From: Sphingomonas sp. NBWT7
Lineage (GTDB): Bacteria > Pseudomonadota > Alphaproteobacteria > Sphingomonadales > Sphingomonadaceae
Direction: 5' to 3'
NCBI RefSeq assembly: GCF_014217605.1
Contig: NZ_CP043639.1
Span: 388,501 to 452,500, forward strand
Length of the DNA stretch: 64,000 bases
Shown: positions 46,382 through 56,100 of the stretch, in pieces
Layout: each line of letters opens with the position of its first letter
Numbering within the stretch: position 1 is the stretch's first letter
Program-made: the position numbers and the translations under genes
The notes under the pieces: model-generated
What the model saw: the letters and a program-made list of their open reading frames with translations, nothing else
Told to the model about the DNA's origin: nothing
The model's database searches: none

Positions 46382-47197
46382 GTGCCCGAGCTCCCCGAAG
46401 TCGAGACCACCGTGCGCGGGCTGCGCCCCGTGCTGGACGGCGCGGTCGTCGCCGCGATCGAGACGCGGCGTGGCGACCTCAGGCGCCCGTTTCCGCCCGA
46501 GTTGCGGCAGGTGATGACGGGCGCGCGGATCATCGCGCTCGGGCGGCGCGCGAAATACGGGCTGATCGATACCGATCGCGGGCAGACGATGATCTTCCAC
46601 CTCGGCATGTCGGGGCGTTGGCGGCTCGACCCGGGAGAGCTGCTGCCGCACGACCATCTGGTGATCAACACCGCCGCGGGACGACGCGTCGCGCTAAACG
46701 ATCCGCGGCGCTTCGGCTCGGTCGACTTGTGGCCGACCGATACAATTACCAGCTTCCCCGCCTTCGCCGCGCTCGGCCCCGAACCGCTCGGGCCGGAGCT
46801 GACTGGCGCCTACCTCCACGCCGCGCTCGCCGGGCGGCGCGCCTCGATCAAGCTGATGCTGCTCGACCAGCGGATCGTCGCCGGACTGGGTAATATCTAC
46901 GTCTGCGAGGCGCTCTACCTCGCGCGGATCTCGCCGCGGCGTGCGGCGGGCCGAATCAGCCGCGCGCGGCTCGACCGGTTGGTCGAGGCGATCCGCGCGG
47001 TGCTGCTGTCGGCGATCGAGGCGGGCGGATCGAGCCTGCGCGACTATGCGCGGCCCGATGGCGAGCTCGGCTATTTCTCGAAGCAGTTCGCGGTCTATGG
47101 CCGCGAGGGCGAGCCGTGCGGTTGCGGCGGCACGGTCGCACGTTATGCCGAGGGCGGACGCTCGACCTTCTGGTGCCCAACCTGCCAGCGCAGTTGA
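46382..47197 (+). CDS. mutM: formamidopyrimidine-DNA glycosylase (MutM/Fpg)
   Basis: Removes 8-oxoguanine and formamidopyrimidines. The GTG at 46382 is chosen over the GTG two codons earlier, because the mature enzyme must begin with Pro-Glu (PELPEVETTVRGL), the Pro being the nucleophile. 271 residues: Lys of AKYGL, the H2TH region (LLDQRIVAGLGNIYVCEALY) and the C-terminal zinc finger CGCGG ... CPTCQ are complete. Confidence 0.95.
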   Translation: MPELPEVETTVRGLRPVLDGAVVAAIETRRGDLRRPFPPELRQVMTGARIIALGRRAKYGLIDTDRGQTMIFHLGMSGRWRLDPGELLPHDHLVINTAAGRRVALNDPRRFGSVDLWPTDTITSFPAFAALGPEPLGPELTGAYLHAALAGRRASIKLMLLDQRIVAGLGNIYVCEALYLARISPRRAAGRISRARLDRLVEAIRAVLLSAIEAGGSSLRDYARPDGELGYFSKQFAVYGREGEPCGCGGTVARYAEGGRSTFWCPTCQRS

Positions 47198-47290
47198 CGC
47201 TTTGGTCGAAGCGCTTTATGGGGCGCGGCTTCCAGGGCGATGGGTGTTCCCGCCGCCCTTTTTTCATCGACCGAGATTCGAGGACTGTAA

Positions 47291-47554
47291 ATGGCGAACA
47301 CGCCGCAAGCGAAGAAGCGCATCCGCCGCAACCAGCGCCGGGCCGAAATCAATGGTGCGCGCGTCGGCCGCATCCGCACCTTCGTGAAGAAGGTGGAGGC
47401 AGCGCTCGCGGTGGGTGACAAGACGGCAGCGACGGCAGCGCTCGCCGCGGTCCAGCCGGAACTGGCGCGCGGCGTCGCGCGCGGCGTGCTCCACCGCAAC
47501 ACTGCGAGCCGCAAGTTCTCGCGCCTGACCAAGCGGCTGTCCGCGCTCGCTTGA
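47291..47554 (+). CDS. rpsT: 30S ribosomal protein S20
   Basis: 87 residues, Ala/Lys/Arg-rich, with the S20 signature [17 protein letters not shown] and the end segment [20 protein letters not shown] in local wording [15 protein letters not shown]. It follows mutM and precedes dnaA, the usual arrangement in alphaproteobacteria. GAGGACTGTAA precedes the ATG. Confidence 0.97.
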   Translation: MANTPQAKKRIRRNQRRAEINGARVGRIRTFVKKVEAALAVGDKTAATAALAAVQPELARGVARGVLHRNTASRKFSRLTKRLSALA

Positions 47555-47582
47555 GCCGCGCGATCAGCGCCGGATCGAAAGG

Positions 47583-47610
47583 CCCGCCGGTTCATTCCGG
47601 CGGGTTTTTT
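47583..47610 (+). terminator. rho-independent terminator after rpsT
   Basis: CCCGCCGG (47583-47590) pairs with CCGGCGGG (47597-47604) around TTCATT, followed by six T. It lies 28 bases after the rpsT stop and separates rpsT from dnaA. Confidence 0.95.
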
Positions 47611-47960
47611 GTTGTCCGTGGCAGCCAATCGGGGAACCCGAGGATTTCCCGCGATTCGCGCGTTGCCAATTCTGCCGCGTTCCGAAATTCTATAGCATTC
47701 ACAGCGGGTTGTTAGATTTTCGACGGATTTGCGCGGCTGGAATCGAGTCAAGGCGATATATTTCCGATTTGTGGCACGCCCCGGCCTTGATCGACTCATC
47801 GGCCTGTTCCTAAACCTTGACGTGTCGCGACGGCTTCCTGCCTGACGCGCCCAAATGAACCATCGTCGTAGCCGACCGTGGCGGGGGCCACATCGGGGGA
47901 CTGTTTTTGCCGAATGCAAACAGGGCTGCGACACGCGTCGCGGCCTGAGGAGAGCCGCGC
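47611..47960. promoter_or_regulatory. dnaA upstream region
   Basis: 350 bases without a gene, more AT-rich near 47690-47780 than the flanks. It must contain the dnaA promoter; no perfect TTATCCACA-type DnaA box and no cluster of such boxes was seen, so it is not supported as a replication origin. The ribosome site GAGGAGAG lies 6-13 bases before the GTG start. Confidence 0.5.
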
Positions 47961-49394
47961 GTGCCGTTGAGCCAGTATCGAGTACCGCACGCGGAAAGCG
48001 ACATCGCACGGGCTTGGGCGCGGGTTCGCACCAACCTGCGCGAGTCCGCCGGCGCGCGGCTGTTCGATCAGTGGCTGAAGCCGATCGCGCTGGCCGAGAC
48101 GGGGGAGAGCGATCGCGTTCGGCTGACCCTCCCGTCGGCGTTCATGACCAACTGGGTGCGCAACCACTATGCCGAGCGGCTGGTGCACGAGTTTCGCGCC
48201 ATCGTGCCGGCGGTGCGCAGCGTCGTGATCGAGACAGCGACGGAAGCGCCTGCGGTGGTGACGCTTTCCGCGGTGCCGGCGGCACAGGCCGAGCCGGTCG
48301 CGGCGGCGGTTGCGACGCCGGCAATCGCGGTGCCTGTGGCAGCGCCGACGGCGGCGACGCCGGATGCGGAGCAGCCCGTGCTCGATCCGCGGCTGACGTT
48401 CGATCGCTTCGTCGTCGATACGTCGAACAAGGTCGCGTTCAATGCCGCGCGGTTGCTCGCCGAGCCGGGACCGGTGCGCTTCAGCCCGCTGTTTCTCCAC
48501 TCGAGCACCGGCCAGGGTAAGACACACCTGATGCATGCGATCGGCCACGCGTTCCTCGCCGCCGAGCCGGGCGCGCGGGTGATTGCAATGTCTGCCGAGC
48601 GCTTCATGTTCGATTTCGTCGCCGCGCTGCGCGCACGCGATACCTTCGCATTCAAGGCGCGACTGCGCTCGGCTGACCTGCTGCTGATCGACGATCTTCA
48701 GTTCATCGCGGGCAAGGATGCGACGCAGGAGGAATTCTTCCACACCGTCAACGAGATCATGTCCGCGGGCAAGCGGCTGGTGATCTCGGCGGACCGCTGC
48801 CCGCAGGCGCTGGAGGGGATCGAGCAGCGCATCGTCGGCCGCATGGCGATTGGGCTGGTCGCCGACATCAAGGCGCCGTCGATCGATCTGCGCCGCGCGG
48901 TGCTGCAGCGCAAGATCGCCGATCTGCCCGACGCGCGCGTGCCCGAGGAGGTGATCGACCTGCTCGCGGGGCGGATCACGGGCAACATCCGCGAACTCGA
49001 GGGTGCGCTCAACCGCATCGTCGCCTACGCGCAGCTGACCGGCGAGACGCTCGATCTCGATTTCGCCATCGCGACGCTGGGCGACGTGCTGCGCGGCAGC
49101 CAGCGCCGCGTGACGATCGACGAGATCCAGAAGCTCGTCTCGACGCATTTCGACCTGAAGCCGATGGACCTCATTTCCGCGCGGCGCGCGCGGGCGGTGG
49201 CCCGGCCGCGGCAGATCGCGATGTATCTCGCCAAGCGGCTGACGACGCGCTCGCTGCCCGAGATCGGGCGCAAGTTCGGTGGACGCGATCATTCGACGGT
49301 GATCCACGCGGTGCGGCGGATCGAGGAGCTGCGTGACAGCGACCGCGACGTCGACGGCGCGGTGCGGACGCTGATGCGTGAGCTCGAGGGCTGA
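47961..49394 (+). CDS. dnaA: chromosomal replication initiator DnaA
   Basis: 477 residues. Domain I is followed by an Ala/Val/Pro-rich linker (about 85-140), then the AAA+ domain with the Walker A STGQGKTHL and Walker B LLLIDDLQFI, and the C-terminal DNA-binding domain with the signature GRDHSTVIHAVRRI. The start is a GTG at 47961 with a strong ribosome site. Whether the chromosome origin lies close by cannot be seen; in alphaproteobacteria it often does not. Confidence 0.97.
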   Translation: MPLSQYRVPHAESDIARAWARVRTNLRESAGARLFDQWLKPIALAETGESDRVRLTLPSAFMTNWVRNHYAERLVHEFRAIVPAVRSVVIETATEAPAVVTLSAVPAAQAEPVAAAVATPAIAVPVAAPTAATPDAEQPVLDPRLTFDRFVVDTSNKVAFNAARLLAEPGPVRFSPLFLHSSTGQGKTHLMHAIGHAFLAAEPGARVIAMSAERFMFDFVAALRARDTFAFKARLRSADLLLIDDLQFIAGKDATQEEFFHTVNEIMSAGKRLVISADRCPQALEGIEQRIVGRMAIGLVADIKAPSIDLRRAVLQRKIADLPDARVPEEVIDLLAGRITGNIRELEGALNRIVAYAQLTGETLDLDFAIATLGDVLRGSQRRVTIDEIQKLVSTHFDLKPMDLISARRARAVARPRQIAMYLAKRLTTRSLPEIGRKFGGRDHSTVIHAVRRIEELRDSDRDVDGAVRTLMRELEG

Positions 49395-49430
49395 CGCGCG
49401 CGGGCGCGCGCAACGTGCGTGGGGTACCGC

Positions 49431-52400
49431 TCAGCGCGGCTTGAGGACCATGCCCGCCGGCCGCGCCGCGATCGCATCGTAGAGCATCCGATCGAGTGCG
49501 TTATAGGCGGCGACCGTGTCGCGATCCTCGTCCGACAGCGGCGTATCGCGACGTGACACGTTGAAGTGCGGCACGGTGCCGATGGTGTCGAGGCCGATTG
49601 CGGTGGCGAAGGCGGCGAGATGCGCCGCAAGCTGATCCTGCAACCCGACGAAGATGAAGTCGCGTTCGATAATCGCGAGCGCCCGCTCGACCTTGGCCAC
49701 GTCGCGGTCAGGCTCGCGCTCGGGCAAGGCGGCTAGCGCGGCCATGTCGCCGTGCCACAGCGCCGGCGGCAGGCCGAAACCGGCGTAGCGCGGGAAGCGG
49801 CCGTCGATCGCCGGCCAGCCTACCGTCTCCGGTGGCTCGCCGAGGATCTTCGACAGCATCAGATTGGCGGGGATGACGCCGCGGCGTACGAGTGCGGCGA
49901 GCGGCAGGTCGGCGAGCGGCGTGTCCCTGAGCGGCGCGTTGGGCGGCTCGACGAGGAAGCCGTGGTGCGAGCGCACGCGATCGATCGGATCGCGCAGCAC
50001 CGTCGCATAGTCGCATGGCCAGCCGACCGCCGCGCCGAAGCCATGGCTGACGTGCGCCACCAGCAGTTCGGCGTTGGCCAGAAGAGGGTAAAGCCGGGCC
50101 GCCGTTACCTGATCGCCCGCCTGCCCCTCGACGAGGGCGCGCGCGCCGAGCGTCAGGACCGCGCGGTCGGGCAGGACGCGTGCGAAGGCTTCGCGCACGC
50201 TCGTCCCCGCGGTTTTGGGGATATGGACGAACGCGATCGGGCGCTGGCCGGGTCGGGCGTAGCGCCGCGCGCCGCCGCGCGCGCCCTGCGGCTTGCGCGC
50301 GAGTAGGGTCGCCGGCGCGCGGCGCCGCGACGCTTCGGCGACGACGCCACCCCAGCGATCGTCGATCGCGGTTTCCAGATACCGACCCTCGAACCAGCCG
50401 AGATGCTGGAGGAACCGCGCGCCGTCCGCCTCGCCGCGCAGCCGGCCGCGTGTCGCGCTCTCCTTGTGGATCAGTTCGACGTGCGGCGCGCAGACCGATG
50501 GCAGCGCGAGCCGCTTGGCGACCCGCATGCAGAAGTCGATGTCATTGAACCCGAGCGGGAAGAGTTCGTCGAAGCCGCCGACCGCGTCGAAGACCTGGCG
50601 GCGCACCATCAGACAGGCGCCGGTCACCGCCGGCTGGGTGCGCAGCGAGCGCAGGTAGAACGACGCCTCGCCCCGCGGCGTGCCGCGGAACGGGTGCAGC
50701 GGGCTGCCGCGCGCGGAGAAGGCGACGCCGCCGTGCTGGATCGTGCCGTCGGGGAACCACAGCGTCGCGCCTGCAACGCCGACATCGGCACGCGACGCCA
50801 GCGCGGCGAGCTCGGCGAGCCAGTGCTCGGAGACGATCTCCATGTCGTTGTTGAGGAAGCAGAGGAGATCGGCGTCCGTGACCGCGGCGGCGCGATTGTT
50901 GAGCCGCGACCAGTTGAACGGACCATCGTCGCGCAGCACGCGCGCGGTGCCAGTCGCCGCAAGCCAGTCAAGATAGGCAAGCGTCTCGGGTTCCTGCGAA
51001 CCGTTGTCGACCACGATCAGTTCGTACGATGGATAATCGGTGCGCTCGACGATCGATCCGATACAGCTGGCGAGTAGATCGTAGCGGTCGCGTGTGGGAA
51101 TGATCAGCGCGACCCGCGGCATGTCGCGCGGCGGTATGGCGCGGATTGCGTAACCCGGTGCATCGTGCATCTTGGTCATCCGCCAGCCATCGGCGGCAGT
51201 TGGGGCGGTGGCGGCAGCCGCCTCCGGCACTTCGTGCGTGTCGTGCCGGTGCCACAGCACGTGCGGCAGATGAGCGACCGCGGGGTAGGGAAGCTGATCG
51301 ATCAGGCGCGCCGCGACGTTGCCGTCGATCAAATCATCGACCGTCCAGCCCATGTCATCGAGCAGCGCGGATCGTAATGCGTGCACCGTCGCCACCGCCG
51401 GCTGCGCCCGCGCGAAGAAAGGGTCGGGTGCGGGCAGAAACACGCGGCTGTGGCGATCACCAGAAGCGTCGCAATGATCGAAATCGGCATAGACCCAGCC
51501 GATCGCGGGATTGCGCAAGAATTCGCCGGCCAGAAATAGAAGGGCGTGATCGGCGAGGTGGCCTATCCGCTGATCCCAGGGCAGAACGATCTCGCAATCG
51601 GGCGGGATGGACGCCGGCTCCCCGCGACGATGCTCGACCATCGTCCACGCCGGATATGGCTGGCGGTTCAGCCATTCCCGTGCCGTCGTCGCATTGCCGC
51701 CGGTTAGGACGACCGCCACACGCGGATGGCGCGGCCAATGGTCGAGGTCGACGGCGGCAGCCGCCGCCGCCGGGCTGGCAAATCTATCTCGCGCATGCGC
51801 CCAGGCTGCATAGGCCGCGCGCTCGATGCGCCGCTCCTGCCGCGCGAGGTCCGATCGCAGCGCACGTTCCGCGTCCTTTTCGAGTGTAACGGCATCGAGT
51901 AGCTCGACGGTCACCGGCGCGCTGTCGCTGACTATGCCGCGCGCGTGGCGGCCGTCACCGGTAAGGTCGGCAATGATGTCGAGCGTGTAGCGTCCGGCGG
52001 CGGTGGGCGGACCGATGTCGAGCGCGACCTGGCAATGATCGCCGGGATCGAGCGGATAGGGTAGGGGGGCGATAACGGTATCGCGGACGACGGTGCCTTC
52101 ACGTGGTTCGCGTCGCCATCGCGCGCGCAGCCGCATTCCGCCAGGGCCACTTGCCTCGATCCGGGCAGCCCCCTCGTTGCGCACGGTCACCGAACAGATG
52201 GAGGCCAGGCCGGCGATTAGGTGCGTGCCGGGTACGGCCAAGTCGATGCTGCACGGAACGGGGTCGAGGATCCGACGGCGCCGGGCGACGATCGTGAAGG
52301 TTCGCCGCGCGATCGGAAAGGCACGCCCGCGCGCGAACGCGAGGCCAGAACCGAGCGTCGGGACACAAGCGACGGAGAAGGGCCCCGGCGTATCGGGAAC

Positions 52401-52925
52401 AAGCAACGGCACGATGATCGACAGGCTTGCTCCCGGCCCGATCGACTCAGGAAGCGGAAGGTTCTGGATCGCGCCGCCCAGGTCCAGGCGGAGCGCAACT
52501 CCGGTCGAGCCATCCCACCATTGAAAGCGCGATCGGTTGTGAACCGTGATCTTCAAGGGTGTTCGGCTGCCCGCGACAAGATCGTCCGGGGGATCGTCGA
52601 AGCTGATCGAGCCGATCGCGTATTCGGCCAGGTCGGGCGCGATCGCCGGAAGATCGATCGCCATACCGCCGCCGGACGACGGGTCGAACGCGATGCGCAC
52701 CGCCTGAAGCGCATCCGGCGGCGCGGGCAGACGTTTACGCAACCGGGTCGGCACCTTGCCTGCCAGATCCTGCGTCGCGACTATTTCGGCCATCGAACCC
52801 GCGACATAGGCAACGGTAAGGCGGCCCACGCCTGCAGCGCGCGAGATGGTGGCAAGCAACGCGTCCGGCAGGTCCAGGTCGAGAACGCGCTCGTGGCCGC
52901 TCGGCACGACAATCGTGGCGTTCAT
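49431..52925 (-). CDS. large glycosyltransferase fused to a C-terminal sulfotransferase
   Basis: 1164 residues. The first third (to about 330) is beta-rich and recalls carbohydrate-binding or Wzt-C-like sandwiches, without a named match. A GT2 domain runs from about 600 to 860: RVALIIPTRDRYDLL, VVDNGSQEPET, the CFLNNDMEI metal motif and FNDIDFCMRVAK; it is preceded by a second GT2-like Rossmann stretch near 430-560 (PRVAVVLTGGN; VYADFDHCDASGD). From about 895 comes a sulfotransferase domain with the PAPS loop FVHIPKTAGTS and the later ATVLRDPIDRVRSHH. One protein could thus add a sugar and sulfate it, or transfer both kinds of groups to a polysaccharide. ATG 52925 has AGGGGA upstream. Divergent from the next glycosyltransferase. 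Confidence 0.82.
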   Translation of the reverse strand: MNATIVVPSGHERVLDLDLPDALLATISRAAGVGRLTVAYVAGSMAEIVATQDLAGKVPTRLRKRLPAPPDALQAVRIAFDPSSGGGMAIDLPAIAPDLAEYAIGSISFDDPPDDLVAGSRTPLKITVHNRSRFQWWDGSTGVALRLDLGGAIQNLPLPESIGPGASLSIIVPLLVPDTPGPFSVACVPTLGSGLAFARGRAFPIARRTFTIVARRRRILDPVPCSIDLAVPGTHLIAGLASICSVTVRNEGAARIEASGPGGMRLRARWRREPREGTVVRDTVIAPLPYPLDPGDHCQVALDIGPPTAAGRYTLDIIADLTGDGRHARGIVSDSAPVTVELLDAVTLEKDAERALRSDLARQERRIERAAYAAWAHARDRFASPAAAAAAVDLDHWPRHPRVAVVLTGGNATTAREWLNRQPYPAWTMVEHRRGEPASIPPDCEIVLPWDQRIGHLADHALLFLAGEFLRNPAIGWVYADFDHCDASGDRHSRVFLPAPDPFFARAQPAVATVHALRSALLDDMGWTVDDLIDGNVAARLIDQLPYPAVAHLPHVLWHRHDTHEVPEAAAATAPTAADGWRMTKMHDAPGYAIRAIPPRDMPRVALIIPTRDRYDLLASCIGSIVERTDYPSYELIVVDNGSQEPETLAYLDWLAATGTARVLRDDGPFNWSRLNNRAAAVTDADLLCFLNNDMEIVSEHWLAELAALASRADVGVAGATLWFPDGTIQHGGVAFSARGSPLHPFRGTPRGEASFYLRSLRTQPAVTGACLMVRRQVFDAVGGFDELFPLGFNDIDFCMRVAKRLALPSVCAPHVELIHKESATRGRLRGEADGARFLQHLGWFEGRYLETAIDDRWGGVVAEASRRRAPATLLARKPQGARGGARRYARPGQRPIAFVHIPKTAGTSVREAFARVLPDRAVLTLGARALVEGQAGDQVTAARLYPLLANAELLVAHVSHGFGAAVGWPCDYATVLRDPIDRVRSHHGFLVEPPNAPLRDTPLADLPLAALVRRGVIPANLMLSKILGEPPETVGWPAIDGRFPRYAGFGLPPALWHGDMAALAALPEREPDRDVAKVERALAIIERDFIFVGLQDQLAAHLAAFATAIGLDTIGTVPHFNVSRRDTPLSDEDRDTVAAYNALDRMLYDAIAARPAGMVLKPR

Positions 52926-53159
52926 CGATCCCCTACGTCCGGCTGCCTACCAGCGTGCTAAGCGTTTACGCCGGGGAGGTCCACATCGCGGCGCCCGCCG
53001 AGCGGCGCCGCTGGCGATGCGTGGTGGGACGTCGTGTTGCGTACGGCTGCGATCACCGCTGGCGGCTTGACTTCGCCGCCCCCCGCCGGGGTAGAGCGCG
53101 GCGGGCGCGCCGTTGGACGCGGCGCGGGCGGACCGATCCGCCGATGAGAGGGATGGTGG

Positions 53160-56100
53160 GTGGACGATCAGGCGCCGGTGCAGCGGGACAGGAGCGAGGT
53201 TCGCCAGTGGATGGTGGATCGGTTCGACGCCGCCTTCTACCGCCGCCAGCTCCGGCTCGCCGGTATCGCGGCGCCCGCGCGGGCACTCAAACACTATCTT
53301 GAGGAAGGGTGGACGAAGGGTTTCGATCCAGCGCCCGACTTCTCGACCAACGCCTATCTCGAACGGCACGCCGCAGCGCGCGAGGCGGGATGTTCGCCGC
53401 TGGAATTTCACGCGACGACGGGACGGTTCGAGGATCTGGCGATTTCGCCGTCGCGGCGTGATGGTGATGGCGATGAGCCGGATCAGGCCGAGCCGCTCAT
53501 GACCGAAATGCGCGCTCTGTTCGACGAGGCGTTCTACCGCGCGCAACTGATCAACACGATCGAGGGCGACGCGCTTGACCATTACCTGCAGCATGGCTGG
53601 CGACAGGGGCTCAATCCCTCCCCATCGTTCGACACCGCTTACTATCTGAAGCACAACGGCGATGTGGCCGGATCGGGCCTCAACCCGTTCCTTCATTTCG
53701 TTCGCCATGGCCGTGCCGAACGCCGCCCGACGATGGTCGTCGAGGTAGCCGTGGCACCGTCGACGGGCCCCTCGTCGCCAGCCGATCACGTGCCCGACGA
53801 TCCGGGCATGCCGGCTGGCGATCCGGCCGCCGAATTCTTCGATCCGCTTTACTATGCCGCGCAGCTAGATGCGGCGCCCGTTGGCATGTCGCTCTACCGC
53901 CATTTCAATGAAATCGGCTGGCGGCGCCGGCTCGATCCCTCGGCGGCATTCAGCACGCGCTATTATCTCGATACCAATCCCGAAGTCGCCGCCGCCGGGA
54001 TCAATCCGTTTCAACATTGGGTGAATTACGGCCGGCACGAGAAGCGACCCGCCGTCGCATATTTCCGCGCGACGATGTTTGCGCCGCTCGTGTCGGTGAT
54101 CGTACCGAACTACAACCATGCCCGATTTCTGACGCAACGACTGGAATCGATCTTCGCCCAAACCTACCGCAATATCGAGCTGATCGTGCTCGACGATGCG
54201 TCGACCGACGACAGCTTGGCGGTGATCGATCGTTTGCTGGCGGACTGCCCGTTCCCGCATCGCACGGCGTTCAACGACGTCGGCACCGGCAACCCGTTTC
54301 GCCAGTGGCAGCGCGGGATGGAGATGGCGACGGGCGAACTCATCTGGATCTGTGAAAGCGACGATTTCGCCGAGCCCGATTTCCTCGAGCGGCTCGTACC
54401 CAGTTTCGCCGAATTATCGGTCAAGATGGCGCTGGGACGGATCGAATTCTGCCGCAGCGACGGCACCCCGATGGCTGGCATGGCCGGCTTTCGCGAGGCG
54501 GCCGAGCCCGGCATCTGGAACGCACCCATCGCCCGCCCGGCGGCGCACTGGTTTCACGCCGCCTTCGCCAAACGCAACATCGTCGCCAATGTGGGCGGAT
54601 GCGTTTTCCGGCGGCAGACCGTGCTGCCTGAAATTTGGGACGAGGCGAGCCGGTTTCGCATCGCGGGCGACTGGTATCTTTACATCCACCTACTGGGCGG
54701 CGGGAAGCTTGCGTATTCGCCGGACGCCGTCAGCTATTTTCGTCAGCATGAAGCGAACACGTCGGCACGCAATTTCGACAAGCTGCATTACTACGACGAA
54801 TGCTGGCGCGTGCAGCACGAGATCCGCCGCCACTGGGCCGTCGGCGCGACCGCGACCGAAAGTTTCGTTGCCGACCTTGCACATCAATATGCGCATTTCG
54901 AGGTTGCGGGGCAGCACGGGCCGTTCGACGCGCGTTACGACCCGCGGACGCTGCCCGTCGCACCGGGGGCCCGCGCACGTCACATCGTCATCGGCTTTCT
55001 AGGCTTCGAAACCGGTGGGGGCGAGCTCTTTCCGCTGCTGCTGGCAAATCAGCTGGCGCAGGATGGCGTGCCGGTTTCGCTGCTTGCCGTGAACCTGACC
55101 GAGCGAAACCGCGACATGGTCGCGCGGCTCGATCCGCGCGTCGCGGTCTACGCGCGGGACGACGTCATCGCCGACGGCCCTGCGGCCTTCCTGCGCCGCG
55201 TCGGCGCGGCCGTTGTGCACTCGCACAGCGTGCTAATCGAGAACATGTTCTTCGAGCGCGGTGCCATGCTCGATCAGCCGTATGTCGTCTCGATGCACGG
55301 ATCGCACAACCTGCCCGGCGGGGTGCTCGACACGTTGCTGTTCCGCGCGCTGCGCAACGTCGATTATTGGGTGTATACGGCCGAGCGCAATCTCGATGTC
55401 TTTGCCGGCATTCCGCTGGACCGCGATCGATTTCTCAAGCTGCCGAACGGCATGCCGCAGGATACGCGGGTCGGCGACGTATCGCGCGAGAGCCTGGGAA
55501 TCGCGGCGGACGCGATCGTCTTCACCTTCGTCGCGCGCGGTATCCAGCGGAAGGGATGGCGCGTCGCGGTCGACGCGTTCAAGATGCTGCGCGATCGGCA
55601 TCCCGAGCGCGAGATGCATCTGTTGATGATCGGTGAGGGCCGCTCGGCGGACACCGCACGGCGCCTTACCGATACCGACGCGGCGATCCATTTCCTCGGG
55701 TATCAGTCGTGCATCAACGCGATTTACCGTTTTTTCCGACTGTGCGCTGGTGCCGACGCGGTTCGAGGGCGAATCGTTTCCGCTGTGCGTGATCCAGGCG
55801 TTGCAGGAGGGCTGCCCGGTGTTGGGCAACGACGTCGGCGAGATACGCGATATGCTCACCTCGCCGGATGGCGTTGCCGGCGCGGTGACCAAATCCATAC
55901 GCGATACGCGCGCCTTCGCCGTGCATGTCGCCGATACGATGGCGCTGTTTCTCGATTCCGTATTTCGCGATCGTGCCGCCGCGCTGACCCGCGTCGTCGC
56001 CGGACGCTTCAGCATGGGAAAATGCGCCGCAACGTACCGTGATCTCTACGATCGCGCGATCGCCGCGCATCACTGCGCGCAAGCAGATAGTGCTGCATGA
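53160..56100 (+). pseudogene. multidomain glycosyltransferase (triple repeat - GT2 - GT4) with a frameshift
   Basis: From GTG 53160. The N-terminus holds three copies of an about 75-residue unit (FDAAFYRRQL, FDEAFYRAQL, FDPLYYAAQL as copy starts, each ending near GR), then a GT2 domain (PLVSVIVPNYNHARFL, VLDDASTDDS) and from about 620 a GT4-type domain (IVIGFLGFETGGGELF). The GT4 domain should continue with CALVPTRFEGESFPLCVIQALQEG, but that sequence is in the +1 frame after a six-T run at 55730-55735; with five T the frame would be intact and end at TGA 56098-56100, overlapping the next gene by 4 bases. As read, translation ends at 56042 with a nonsense tail. Deletion-type sequence error or a real mutation. 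Confidence 0.83.

Noticed and set aside
47611..47960. Possible chromosome origin upstream of dnaA
   Set aside because: No cluster of DnaA boxes and no perfect box was seen, and alphaproteobacterial origins are often not next to dnaA.
55730..55736. Programmed -1 frameshift at T-TTT-TTC
   Set aside because: The heptamer fits a -1 slip, but the domain continues in the +1 frame, so a -1 shift would not restore the protein.
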